This document shows positions 1-13,289 of a stretch of 64,000 bases of DNA, piece after piece. The position numbers and the translations under genes are program-made. The notes beneath the pieces are model-generated. The model was not told the origin of the DNA. It searched no databases and was given only the letters and a program-made list of their open reading frames with translations. Origin of the DNA: Prinia subflava (Eukaryota > Chordata > Aves > Passeriformes > Cisticolidae); assembly GCF_021018805.1 (NCBI RefSeq), contig NC_086248.1, positions 22,824,922 to 22,888,921 on the forward strand, read 5' to 3'. Positions within the stretch are counted from its first letter, which is position 1; the number at the start of each line of letters is the position of its first letter.

Positions 1-3000
1 GCTCTCCTAATTTTTTTTTCTTCATGTACAATCTCCATTATTTTTTCTGCAATTCTGATTCTTTCTCACTTCCTGAATCTATCCTTTCTGGTTTCAGATA
101 TGTTTTTGACAGATCCTTCTGTGTTTGTTGTCCATTGCCTCCCCTTCCTTAGCACTGAACCTGAGCTGGATGTAGATGAGCTGTTTGTCCTGTGGTCCCT
201 CTCACTTGGAGGTGAATTTTTCTCGTTTTTTGCTGTCTTTTTCTCCCTCATTCACCACATACACAGTGACAATTACTTTGCTATCCTCCTGCTCTACTGT
301 TTGTGGGGCCTTTAATGTCCTCTCTTTTTTGCTCTCAGTTGTGTTGGCAAGAATGAGATAGATTCTGTCTTGTCTTCCTTCAACAAGTCTCTTATGCTCT
401 GAAAGACAGCCTGTAAAGGTGATACAAAGCAGCAGTTCCTTTAAGGAATCCTTCGAATGCTTTTTCTCACAGCTGTTCAATCCAGCCTGATGGAGCCATG
501 GTAATCAACTGGGGATAACGTGAAGTAGGGGGTTTTCAGCTGTAGTTGTCCCAAGTTTCAGCTTGGAGGATTGAGAAAGGTAGAAAATAAGATAATGGCT
601 AGTTTGCCATGCTGAAGTGACTTTAGTTGTGAGGTGTTGCCTCACTGAGTAATTAGCATCAAAGAGACATAAGCTAATTTATAAAAACAGTTTTGTAACT
701 AAGACCTAAAATATTTGCTGTGGTAAAGGATTCAGGATTCACTCTTTAATATCTAGATCTTTCTTCAATTGCTGCTTCAAGCTGCTATTTCTAATGCAAA
801 TAATTTCCAGTAAGAGAGTGTTTACCCAGTTCAAATGAAAAATGCTACTTTAGTATGAAGATAAATGCATCACTTAGAATGATGGATATTTCAGAGGTGC
901 ACTAGGCAATTTCAGCTTCAGTAGAGATCCTGCTACTTTGTGGTATCTGTTGTCTCTTGTCAGGGGAATTGATCTGATAGCAGGAGCCAGCTCAGAGGAA
1001 GGATTAAAGGTCCCAGCCCTCTGATGTGCCCTGCAAATGTCTCAGAGAACCTTGGGTTATGTAGCACCAACTGCTGATCTCTAAGGAGCAGGACTGAAGT
1101 CTTGGCTGGGTGTTAGGAGTTTGTATTTAGTCAATAAACCAGCTAATGATGATTTCTCCAGACAGCCCAACAATACATCTTACCTCTGCTCTGGAGGAAC
1201 CAGTTCTCAGGTAACTGAGTTTCCACAGAGAGTTGATATTTACTCTTGGCAAACACTGTTAAATAACGCAAAAAAGGAAGAGCTAAATGCAACAGCATAC
1301 TGCCAGTATTTTATCAAGCTGTCATCACAAAAATTTCCCCTCTTACCTGAGCTGGTAAATGTTTGCCTACTCATGTATATATAAGAGTATGTTCCTTCTG
1401 AGGATCTGATTAGCCTAAGCTGGCAAGACAACTCACATTGATTGGATTCTGCTGCAAAATATATTTTCTTCTGATTAATTCAGTGATACTACATTGTTCA
1501 TTAAGCAGAATTTGTAGAAAGAAGGAGAAGCAAATAGGCATGTAGGAAAATGCAGTGATTTAATGTACGCAGAAAGTATCTTAAAATATTAGATGACATC
1601 TCTTTTTCTCAGAGTCCTGCATACCCACACTACACTAAAATGCATCTTAGTGATTTGTGGCCTTGCACTTCTGTTTTAAAAAGTTGTTTAAAAAAAGGAA
1701 ATGGAGTCAACTTTGCTATTTTTTTACTAACTAAGAGGTAGGAAAAAGAAAATAGAATAGGAAGGATGTGGTTTCTGTGCACAGTCCATTCATAAACTAC
1801 CATGGGACAATAGCAAAGCATTGCTTCCACACTACACTCAGTAAGGCTTGACATCTCTTGCAACCCTACTTATCAAAGTACTCCAATGAGCAAAGGCTAT
1901 TTCCTTATGAGTGTCATACCAAGATAAACATCTTGGTAAACATCTTTCTCATTTTGATTCCACCCACAAACTACTAAAATAAGAAAGAATATGCAAATTA
2001 TAGTTATTTGGAAATAGGTTAATCAAACAAATGCTTTCTTTTAAAGAATCAAAGAAGAGGCAAAGAACACCTGCATGGCTTAAAAGGTAAAATCAAAATA
2101 AAAAAATAGATCCTTTCCCTTCCAGTTCCTCCCACCTAATAGACAGGTGCTTACCATTTTGCATAGAGTGCTGTTGTGAGTTTGATGGCTTCTTTAAGTT
2201 TTAAAGAGTTCCTCCCATAAGTGAAGCACTGAATTGAAAGAATGAGACAGAAACCCTCTCTCATGCACAGAAGTCACATATTTTCCATCCATCCATCACA
2301 TAGTTCCAGTCTCTGATCACATAGTTCCAGTCTCTGACTTTACTCTGCATTATTTGCAATCACAGTCAGGATTTAAAGAGAAAACTATTTGGTTGAGACA
2401 GGTAGCAGTATTTCAGCTTTAGTTATAATCACAGACTGACTGCCACAAAATAGAGCCAGATTTTCTGAGAAAGTACAATACATATGGAGAAAAAAGAGTA
2501 ATTGAAAGAAACCAAGAAATAGAAAAACATTTTTAAATGATATCTTAGCCCTCTAGACTGTTAAAATATTGGGTTTGTTAGACTGCTGATGATGTCTCTG
2601 CTCTTTGGGAGTTTCCCACATATTTGAGAACATCTGGTGTGTTTCTAAGCATTGTGTTTTACAGCTCAAGTTATATTTCTAGTTATCTTAGTGGTGCATG
2701 TAACTCATTTTCAGTAAATGAAGGAAGAATATTTCCTCCTTTCCAGAAAAGGGGGGAAAAGTTACTTTTCCCAAACTGATCAGAATAGGCAAATCAAATT
2801 AAGGAAATGAATGCAAAATTATTGAAGACATCAAATGATAGAGAAAATCAATAGATAAGATAGAGCAGATTTCTTTCCATCTTTAACTAAAAATAAAAGA
2901 TAAAAGAGTCCCTTGTGCCTTACCTCTATTACGTGAATGAGAGATACCCACATACAGTTGGTTTCTGATTTATATCAGGAGAGATTTTTAAATAATTAAT

Positions 3001-3173
3001 ACCTAAGCATTCTGTAATATAAAGGGTGCAGACCAGTGTTTTCAGAACACCAACAAAAAGGCAGTTGGTTTATGGAGACATGGCTCTTAAGGGCTCTTTT
3101 TAAAAATTAGTTCTTAATACAAGCAATGCTTGCACTAACTTTGCAAAATTTTCCTAGTTCCTAAGAACATACC
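1..3173. other. Unique AT-rich intergenic sequence
   Basis: No recognisable gene or mobile element in this stretch. Open frames are short. The only one that drew attention is a pair of overlapping minus-strand frames between 66 and 480, rich in Lys, Glu and Ser, discussed as a weak pseudogene candidate in the findings. Otherwise it holds short A/T runs and one local tandem duplication near 2.3 kb. Confidence 0.6.
2297..2338. repeat. Two-copy 21-bp tandem duplication
   Basis: The 21-base unit starting cacatagttccag is present twice back to back (2297-2317 and 2318-2338), differing only at the last base. This is seen directly. It looks like a simple slippage or unequal-crossover duplication in unique sequence, and no function is suggested. 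Confidence 0.9.
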
Positions 3174-3244
3174 AGCTTCTGGCATCTTCTCCCAGAAGCC
3201 ACCCTCCCCCCACCACCAAAACCTTGCCACATAAACCCAATACA
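3174..3244 (-). mobile_element. LTR fragment, TGTATTGGG-type ERVL-like family
   Basis: The 71 bases from agcttctggca to the terminal cccaataca match, in reverse orientation, the first part (U3 start) of the LTR family also present at 5.7, 25.1, 35.8 and 59.6 kb. The shared landmarks are the cagaagccaccc and accttgccaca blocks. The rest of the LTR is missing, so this is a truncated remnant. Read on the minus strand it would begin TGTATTGGGTTTATG. No target-site duplication can be assigned because one end is lost. Confidence 0.75.
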
Positions 3245-5686
3245 ACAACCTACAATATTCAGCTCTCTGTCGTCTATTATTAAGCAGAATGCTGAATGCA
3301 GCAGAAGAATTTCAAACAAAGCAATGATTCAGCACAGAAAGTAAGCACCTTTGTGGGTTACTGGGACTATTCAAGGACATAAAAGACACACGTATGTTTA
3401 AATGCCATAAAGAGACTGGGTCAGAGATTTTTAAATACGTGATTCACCTTGGTTAACTGTAACATAATTTACATAATGACTCCTTTGTGGATAAATTAGG
3501 AAAAATAAGATTATTAGTACCTTATTATTTAATACCTTAGTCTCTTTTTGCTGCTTATTAAGTTTCCAAAACATTAAAGTCTGATTTTTAAATAGAAAAA
3601 TACAACAAGAATATAAAATACACACAGTACTTTATTTAACTATTGCTAGTTTTTTTAGAAAGGATTTTTTAGAAACATTTAGAAACATTTTTTTAGAAAG
3701 GATTCTATCCTTAATTTCAATCACAATTACCTTTGCCAGTGCTGTGCTGTCAACCTGAAAAAACTCTCCAGATGAATTTGAATTTTGGCAGCCATCCAAC
3801 TATTGGATCTTGTGACTGAAGTTAGTTGTGGAGTTCATTTATGTTCTGAGGGACTTATTCACAAATCTTTAATGAAAATTCTATGCCAAAACTGTACAGA
3901 ATGTATTTATTTTTCTTGTCATTTGTCAGGGTCAAAGTAGATGTTTATGCAAAAGTTGAGGCTTTCTAAAACATTCAAGATGCCAAGAAGTTCTTTGGCT
4001 TCAGTTACATGAGTGAAGCCAGAAAATAGATGGATCTGGCACTTTCAAAATTGCTTAAAAATAGAAATATTACAAAAGTTGCACACATGTGCAATAATAC
4101 CACTTATTCTGACAGCAGGAACAGTGTGTACATTGTACTTTTTTCTTCCTTTTTACCTATTTTTAAGATATAAGCTTAGTCAACCCTTCTAATTGTATGT
4201 ACCTAACTCAGCCAGTTTTCCTTGCCTTCAGAACAGCAAACTGGATCAGCCTCTCTGCAGCGAAATCTCATTGTGCTGAAAGTCACTTTCTGAAACAGCA
4301 GTGAACATTAACCTTTTGCTGCCCCTGACACACATCTACTGCTGCAACAAGAATTTTCCTCACTCCTAAGTTCCAGTTTCCTTTGTTTTGTCACTGGAGT
4401 TGCTCATTCTACATGACAAAAGCCAGACACTTATCTAAGTAATCTGAACTTGCATTAACAGCCTACAAGCAGCACACATGCTTGGAATGAAAAAATCTTT
4501 TAAATCATGAAGGTGGAAAAAAGTCCTTGTTCTCCATAGGAATTTGTGATCAGTCACCATTTAATGCCTGAAGTTCATGGGATTGAGTTCTGGGGGGCCT
4601 TTGACAATATTTGTGTGGCAACTTGAACAACTGGGTTTTTAAGTTAACTAAAAAGATGAATTCAAAGGTGTATTCTGAGCCCCTCTATGAGCTCCCCTGA
4701 GAAGAGACATGACATTTGCACTTTGTTTCATACCTTTATTACCATCTCAGGCAAAAGTGCACAGCTCGACACCATGTTTTTTCTGAAGAAATGAAAGGAG
4801 TAGAAACCTTCTGGAACAAAATTTATTAGACTGTGAAAGGCATGGTGAGTACAGATACATCATTTCGCTCTTACCATGCTGAAACATCTTTCCTTGAATA
4901 TTTGACTTCTGTGGTTTGGGAAAAAATACAGCATGAGAAGGAGAATACCGAAGAGAGAAAAAATATTTCTGGAATTCTTTAGCAAATATGCCATTTTTTT
5001 CCTAATAAAAAATGAAGTATTAAATATAGGCCATCTCATCACCCCCACATGGCAAGCCTATTAATCATTAAAAGCCAACTGTGTAATATTCATGCCATAG
5101 TACCATGAAGTGATCCTGGGTATTATTTCATGTTCTGATTTCATCTGTGCATTTTTCACCTGTTCCCTCATAAATCTGTCAAACTCAATACTGTTCACCC
5201 TGCTTTTTTGTTATTTATAATTTTTATTACTGAAATGTCTGACTCTTTCAAACATGGGGCTCCCTGTTGTGCTAGATGCAGTATACACAACTAGTAAATA
5301 ACAGCCTGCTTACAAAGAGGTTATTACAAAGTTGAACATTAGCATCTGGGAAGAGCTTTCCTGAAACTATGGAGACAACAGAAGAAATTTTAGGTGCTGG
5401 GAAAAAGAAAAAAGGTAACACAGAGTAATTAATGCTGTCATTTCTCACAGGGCACTTATGTGGGACAAAAAAGCACCAACTTTGACATGAATATATGGAA
5501 ATACCAGGATTATACTTATGACATATGACCAAACACCTCCAATCAGGGTTTCTAGAACTGGAATGAGAACAGTCTGTTAGTTGAAGCTGAAAAGAAATCA
5601 GAATGAATGAAAACATAATAGAGGATATTTTGAAGAGTTGTAGAAAATGCACTTTTTTATTTAGCCAATAAGTTTTATTTAAACTT
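3245..5686. other. Unique AT-rich intergenic sequence
   Basis: No gene or classifiable repeat seen. It holds a small local repeat at 3651-3704, where the 16-base block ttttttagaaaggatt occurs twice 38 bases apart with agaaacattt duplicated between them. Everything else appears to be unique sequence. Confidence 0.6.
3651..3704. repeat. Local direct repeats (16-bp and 10-bp)
   Basis: The block ttttttagaaaggatt occurs at 3651-3666 and again at 3689-3704. Between them agaaacattt is present twice in tandem (3671-3680 and 3681-3690). This is a small, T-rich slippage-type rearrangement with no apparent function. Confidence 0.85.
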
Positions 5687-6462
5687 CTGTGCAACAGCAG
5701 CTGAGAGAGAGGAGTGAGTGTTATATGTGAGAAATACTCTGCAGACACCAAGATCCAAGGTGAAGAAGAAAGAGGAGGTGATCCAGACAGTGGAGCAGAG
5801 ATTCCTCTGCAAACCATGATGAAGACTGTCCCACGGAGTGAAGCAGAAAACCACCCTGAAACTGCAGCCCTTGGAAAGCCAGTGCTGGAGTAGGGTTCTG
5901 GCAGGAAATGGCAGCTGCAGAAAGGTGTTTGCTGACAGGACCTGCAACGCCCTGGAGAATTCTGTTCCTGAAGGACTGCATCCTGAGGGAGGGTCCCATG
6001 CTGAGACCTTTCTTGAGGAAAATACCCATGGAGAAGTTCATGAAGAACCATAACCCATGGGTGAGAACCCATGCTGGAGTAGGAAAAGAACACAAGGAAA
6101 AAGAAGCAGCAAAGAGTTGTGAACTGACTGCAACCCCCATTCCCATCCCCCTGCATTGCTAGCAGGGAGGATATAGAGAATTTGGGGGTGAAGTTGAGCC
6201 CAGAAAGAAGGGACGGGTGGGAGAAAGGAGTTTCTATACTTGTTCTTTTTTTCCCCATTATCCTACTCAGTTATTAACTGTTAATAAATTAAACTCATTC
6301 CCTTGAACTGGGTCTGTTATGCCTATTATGGTATTTGGAGGGTGATCTCTCTGTCCTTATCCCCACCCACAAGCTTTTCATTGTATTTTAACCCATCCTG
6401 TTTAGAAGGGGAGCAGCAGAGCAGCATGGTGGGCAACTTATGGCCAGCCACAGTCAACCACA
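5687..6462 (+). mobile_element. 5'-truncated LTR, TGTATTGGG-type ERVL-like family
   Basis: From ctgtgcaacagcagctgag onward the sequence follows the same LTR as the copy at 25.06 kb: a gagaggagtgag block, then actctgcagacaccaag, then many gcctgtgatgaaga-like and ctggagcag-like phrases. A poly(A) signal AATAAA lies at 6283-6288. The 3' portion has the family's ctgtccttatcc and ggccagccacagtcaacca end at about 6462. The U3 start is missing. The GC-rich LTR is open in several frames by chance. The longest is a 328-codon antisense frame (6258-5272), which overruns the element into unique DNA and resembles no protein, so it is not called as a gene. Family placement is from memory of avian LTR consensus sequence. 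Confidence 0.8.
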
Positions 6463-9400
6463 ACTTTTGGAGTTAATTCTAAACTAGGTAACTAGCAACC
6501 TTCATCAATCCTAGAACCAGCAATGCGGGTATGCTAACCTTTGGTTGCAGTACTGCCTTTAGTTTGATTATTGTAGACCATCTGATCAGAAAATAACCTG
6601 ACTTCTCTGACTCACACATGTCATTTTTCATCTGGAGTGTTGTAGCTCCCTTTATGTTTAACACTTAGGAAACTCCAACCTGTGTAAAATACTCCAGCAC
6701 CTTTTCTCCACAACATAAGCTATCACAAACATTATCAAGTTTATCCTTTCTGTGTTATTTTGTCTTCTCACAGATTATCAAATCAATTCAAGGTCTTTGT
6801 TCTTATTGTAAGAGCTCTTTATGACCTCGCCAATGCTATCTAGCACAGTAAGCAAAATCTCCAAGATAAACACCATATCTCTGGTACAGTGGAAATTCAT
6901 ACAGTGAAGAGGATTATTTGTGTGGAAAACAATCTTACACTGGCTGATAAGACTGTGTAGTAAACTCTCTGAAAACCTCAAATTTCACCAGTCCCTGTGC
7001 CTTCTAGACAAGTTATCATGTTACTTGCATAAGCTAAATAGGTTTGGTGGGGGTTTTTATGGTTTTTTGGGGTTTTTTTGTTGTTATTTTTTATATTCAA
7101 AACATCTGCTTCTACATGAAAACTGCCAGAAAATTGTCTTTATGTCTGAATACTTTAAGGGAAAAGAGAAGGATGCGACAAACATTTTTATGGGCAGGCA
7201 ATTTTCCTATGAGGTTAAGACTTTTCATGTTAAAATTTGATTTTCTGTTTGTAATATTCCTGTAATATCTACAAAATTTTGACACTGGATGGTAAGATAT
7301 GGTAAGATATTTATGGTAGATATAGATCTGTAACTGACCTGATATTATGCACTGTCCACGTTATTAATGTCTTCCAAAAAAACTTCTACTTAGCTTTTAA
7401 ATATGTAAAATGAAAGTCATATCACAAAACAATTGTATGATTGTTTCAGCTGGATATTAGGCTGTAACCTTAGATTGACTCTAATATTCTGTTTCGAAGT
7501 TCACAGTTCTGTTTACAATCCTAATTAAGCCCCAAATATACACACCTACATTTTCTCTGCAAACAATGAAGTAGAGAATTGCATCCTAACAATGGTTATT
7601 TTAAAAGAGTTTTTAAAAAAGAAAAATCCCAAAGTATCAATTATTTGGGTTTTTTGATAAAAAACTTATTTTTCACCTCATATGTTGTAGAAAATCAGAT
7701 CCTTTTACTGATAGGATAATCAAAATATAAGCAGAGTATACAGCTCAATGAAGTTATGAAAGGTGAAGTAGAGATTGAATTCTAAAGATGACTGGTAAAA
7801 AGTAGTTAACCAGACTGAAAGGCAATAATTCAACACAGGAGTTAAGCAGATATTTGATGTTTATTTTAATGGATTTGCACACAGACTTTGTTTGCATTCT
7901 AATCCCGAGCCAGCAAAAATGCTTATGCATATGCTTAGAGAATGTATTTGCCTAAGATATAAATGTGTGCAGTTAAATACCTTGATGTTACTTGCTCAGA
8001 ATTAAGCATGTGCTCAAATCTTTTTGCTGCAGATGAATGACCTAGTCTTTTTTAGAAGAGAATATAGGAGTTTTGCACACAAATGAAAAGAAACAAATTT
8101 GTAATACTCTGATAGCACCAGTAAAATTATTGCAGAAATTTTAAATTCTAAACATTATGAGTTTGGCTCCCAGCAGTTTTAAGCATAGATTAGGATGTCA
8201 AATTTTTTGCACACACGGGTTTTATGTAAGAATTGATTATTATATTAATAAAAATATAATGTCAATGAAGATTGAGTGACTGTAGCAGAGTACAGAGCAG
8301 TTTTATGACAAACTATTGCTAACTGAAACCATCTACTAACAGTATTATGTACTATGAACCATTTTTAATTAATCCCAGCTGGTTTATTTAATCTCACAAA
8401 GGCAGTGAAGATTATTTGTGGCTTCTGGGAGGTTTTTTACCAGATAATATATTTGAGGGAATTTATGGCCTCTTTCAATAATTCTACTGACAAGGCCAGC
8501 TTGGGAGAATTAGTGGACAAATTCATTTGAAGAGCTATTGTTGCTCTTGAGTGTTCTGTTTCTGTAGAAACAACTTCCTCAAATTTACTGCAATAAATTT
8601 CCTATTAATAATCTGATTTATTTTCAAGCAATCTTGATAACATTTTTCCTTAAACATTTGTCCACAGCTGACCCTCAACCATCAACACTTTCAGCATAAT
8701 CGTAAGAGTGTGCTACAGCATTTAAAATCTCACCTACTGTATGACAATTTAGCAGACCTTATAGTCCCTTAAAGAGAAATATTATGATAATATATAAAAA
8801 TAATTTTAAATAACATATAGGAAGCTTCAGAATGTAAATTGAAATTAAAATTACCATCTGTCATAGGTAGTAGAGGCCCACAAATGGAATGTTGGACATC
8901 TTCTTTTCCTTGACAAAATTAGTTCTCAACTTTCCACTTTTCACTTTGATCAGAACCAATTTAGGGATAAAGTAGTGTAAAAAGTGGTGAGTCTCAGTTT
9001 GACTCATGCCTCCTTAGAGCTTTTGTATGGTGCTGGGGCACTGTGAAGTGTGTCTAGGCATGCCATTGAGACAGAAAAGTCTTTAGCGATGACAGGCAGT
9101 CTCCATCAGAAAAACCTCATTTGGAACATGAGCTACAATATCCCATGGTGTACAGGTGGCCTCTGCCATCTTCTGTTGTCTGTTTTCATTCTCTTCTATT
9201 CAGTAGGAGATACCTAAGGCAAACTGGGAAAAAGTTTCCAAAAGTGCCACGCTGCGCTTCCACTAAGAGATGAAGTAAAGCCACAGAAATGTGCTGTTCA
9301 CAAAATATTTCACAATCTGTTAAATTCTGGACCCAACCCAGTTCACATATTTTTTAACTGCTCGACCAAACACTTGGTTTAAAAGCAGGTTAATTCAATT

Positions 9401-12400
9401 TTAGTATGTCCTGGCTCTTGACACAGAGGTTATGGAGCTTGTTATTTGTATGAAGTTTCAGAAATATTATTATTTCAGCTTCGTTTTAATTGCTGTAAGT
9501 ATGAGCCTATTTCCACTTTTAAGTTATTTTTCTTCTATGGTAAATAGACCACAATGGCAGCATGAGGAAAAATCACTGTATACATTGTGAAAAGAAAGAA
9601 ATGACCTTTCAGTGAAAAAAGTTTAAACACTTGCATCACCAGTTTTGAAAGATCAGTGGTGAGAAACCGAGTAAAAATAGTTAAGCAATGCTCCATGAAT
9701 ACAGTGATGGCAGTAATATTTACACAGTAAGGAAATCAATATAACTGACTGGGGATCTGAAAGGGAGACTGTAGAGAGCCACCAAGGTAGCTCATATGCA
9801 ACCTGCAGAAAGTGAATGACTGACACAGTACCTATTAGAAAAGAGTGAGGAAGTCAAAAGTCTAGTGAATCATGTGCACCTGTACATTGTCTTACAGAGA
9901 GTGAGAAAAAAACCCAAAAAAACCCCCAGACATTCTCTCTTTGACCTTAAGATTTTTTTTCTAAATAGCAAATAATAAACTGATAGGTCTCAATAATCTA
10001 ATAAATTTGTGCAAGCACAAACCATTCTCTTGGACTGCAGTAAGATACAGATGTTCATGCACAGCTGATGTGGGAGAGGGTATCTGAAATCTTATCGCTG
10101 TTGCTGTCCCAATTCTGCTCACCATTTTCACAGTACGGTGATTTTCATAGTTAGCTAGGATAGTAGAGTATATACTGACCTTAATTCACAGCAAATATTT
10201 AATAAAAAATGTAAAGGTTCCTTATAGAACAGAAAGCTGAAGTAATAGAGGTGCTGTGATGCAGTTCCTGAGCTGTGGAAGAGCTTCCTTGTCTTTTATA
10301 TACCTTGGTTATGAAGGGAAGTCTCATCAGGTCTAGATGGGAAATGAGCTGAATGTAAACATTCAATGTCTGCTTTTTAAAGAAAGCTGCAGGCATGTGC
10401 AAACCAGACATCAGGAGAAAGATGCTCAGAAACCTCTAGGAAGTTACTTTGGGCCACAAACTCATAAGAAGGAAATAAAAAAATACTAGACAATTTCCTG
10501 GAAAGAAAAAAAAAAAGCCTTAAAATTATGAGTAATGATCCTCTTTCTATTTAGTTCATGCTAGCTTCAGGCTTTTGTGATCTTTTGCAGTAGTAAGTAT
10601 AACACATATCTGGTGATATATTCATCACTTGCTCCCAAGCAAAATATAAAGCAGCAGGCAAACAGATAAGAAACTGGTCACTGGAAATCAGGCAAGCAAT
10701 CAATCATTTCTTCTCTCTTGATACAGAGGTGCAAAGGGAAATTATGTAATGAAACTTAAACAGCAAAACGGCTACTTGCAGTCTCTCCCTGACTAGGTAC
10801 CCTTGTTCCTGCCTTGGCAAGCATGGATTACAGAGGAAGAATTACAGAGGAATATTTCTTCTAGTACTATTCCACATCAAGTATATCTTGATATATAGAC
10901 AGATGTTGTGGGGTTATTTAACTTTTACTTGACAAAAGTACTGGGAATGAGGAAGTAGGAGAAGAGAATGAGAGAGCACTAACCTAGAAAGGATTAGGGG
11001 GTTAAGATTTGTCAGAGATGCCCAAAATTAAATCATTTGATCCTATTCTTAACAAGAATTTAAGTTTTCCCCCAAGTGAATGAGCATAGGCTGTCACTAG
11101 TTCTTGAGTTAAGAAGGAAAGTATAGTCAGCATAATTGACAATTTAGTGGTCCATAGAGGTAAGAAAGTTTTAAATTACTTTTGGTGGTTTTTTTAGGAA
11201 AAAAGATAGATTTATTTAATTATGAAACATTTTTATAAAATCTGAAATTTGGTCTTGGTCTTCTAATAATCCCCCTTTTCCTACTAAACTCAATTACGTC
11301 CTAAAAAAAAAAACCTTCACCACAAACTGTTTACACTTACGTGAGTCTTACTCTCTGTGTGGTCTTTCAGATTCTTTACTTATCTTTAAATCATTACCCT
11401 TCTTTATTTCTATTCTCCTCTGTTTCTGTATCCCCATATGTATTTTGTGCTAAATAATAATTTTTTTTGTTAAGTGAGTGTTTTAGTCTTGTGCACTATC
11501 CTGAGGTGCTGTGTGCATCCCTGTATGTGTCTCTGTAAAAGCAAATGTCATCATTCTTCTCTCTCAAGGGAATTATATAGCTAAGGATAGTAAATAAGTA
11601 AATACTGTATGATAAGAAAACAGATAATATAGAGACATCAATGATACTGTGCTCTTGTAGATACATAATGTGGGGTTTTTTACAATATTATATATACATG
11701 TACAACTTTGGCATTTACTTTCCTAAAATTACTTCCCAGAGGTTACTATTTTTAATTATATGTTGAAATAAATCACCACAACTTTCACAGAAAAAATTGA
11801 AATCCTTCTTTTAGATCCTCCATTTCCATAGGAAAATAAAAAGAAATAAACACTCAGTAAACAGACATCAGAGCCTAGAAACTGGGAAAATCTGAAAAAC
11901 CCAAATCTGATCAACAAGAGGGAAGGTTAGCAGTGACAATCCCTTACCAAGTTTTCTGTTGTCTTATCTGCAGGTGTCTGTGATGGGAGATTAGCAGTGT
12001 CTCTCTACCAAAAATCATTTCACCACAGTGTCTCCAACTTCGCTTTGTTCTGGTGTTCCAAGCAAAACATCAGACTTGGTGTCTTTGTAATGAAAAGAGA
12101 GTTCTATTTACTTTAATCATAAAATGTGATAAATACGTACTAGCCTATATTTCCCTAAAGCACAGGAAGTATGTATTATGAGATCATCAAAGATGGGCTC
12201 ACTAGGCATGTGATTTGATATGCCTTAAGGCATCCATTTAGATACTATAAATTTTAGAAATTAAGATAATTATCACTGTAGTTAGCCAATGATAAGTAAG
12301 TAAAAGGTTATGCTGTTGTATGACAAGGGTTTTTAATTACTAATAGAAACAATTATTTATAATTATCTCTATTATTATATTATTTTAATTATTGTTTATA

Positions 12401-13289
12401 ACATTTTTAATATTCTGTATTATTATATTTCATTATTATTTTAAAATGTATAATTATTCTTTTACTTAACAGAATTGAAGGGATTTGCTGCTGTGATTTA
12501 ATTAGGCTTTTAATTTACATCTACTTTGCAAAACGACCATGAAAATTTACTAATAAAGGAAAAAAGTCCATTAACACCACTCATCACAATAGTGAACAGT
12601 GAAAATTATAATACTTACATATTTTAATCAGCTGTCAAAGACAACCCATTTAGCCTGAATAAGTGGAATTTGAAAAGAGCACTTCGTTTAAAGTCAAGGC
12701 AGTCTCTATCAGATAGATTTCAGCTTGCAAAGTCATAGAGAGTTTTTGTTATGAATTTTAATTTGAGTTTTTCTTAAGCTACCCAAGACTGAAAGCAAAC
12801 ACTGGAAAATTAAGAAATAAATCAAAATAAGGTATAATATGCATCAAATCTCAAGGATCTCAAATGAAATTAAACAGTGGTTTGACATCTAGAATTCTAA
12901 TGGACTCCTGCCACCACTGATTTAACTGTATGGCACTGTCTGTGCCAAACACACCTGTTAGCTCCAGTGGGGGATCCCACAGCTGCAGTTGCATACTTTG
13001 CAGTCCAGCCTAGCTTTATTCAGCTTTGTATTTATTCAGTCGGCTAAGACACAAATGAGGGTCTCTGAAAAAAAAATCTCTCTGGGGCTGGTTAGTCAAA
13101 AATCCTGGAAGAAGCACAGCAGACATCATCCTGAAAATTTCAAAATTTATTTCTAAATCCTCAGTGGCTGGAGATGCAAAAGACCTTTTGGTTTATCTTG
13201 CCAAGTATAGATGTTGAGGAGATAACCATTACCTGATCATACAAAATGAGAACTCATACAAATATTATATGGTGTTAGGACACATATTT
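6463..13289. other. Unique AT-rich intergenic sequence
   Basis: Nearly 7 kb in which I see no gene, RNA gene or classifiable element. It includes a short G/T-rich tract around 7047-7090, an A/C-rich tract at 9905-9928 and a strongly AT-rich patch at 12330-12470. Open frames are all short and show no recognisable protein features. Confidence 0.6.
12330..12470. repeat. AT-rich low-complexity tract
   Basis: About 140 bases made almost only of A and T, built from irregular repetitions of attatt and taatta-like words, with no fixed period. It is low-complexity DNA and not a true microsatellite. Confidence 0.75.

Noticed and set aside
1121..1384. 87-codon frame with a splice-donor-like ctcag/gtaactgag
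   Set aside because: A single isolated frame with no recognisable protein and no partner exon. Donor-like words are common by chance.
5272..6258. 328-codon minus-strand open frame
   Set aside because: Much of it is antisense to a recognisable LTR and the remainder overruns into unique DNA. There is no domain, and the peptide composition is of low-complexity Ser, Phe and Leu type.
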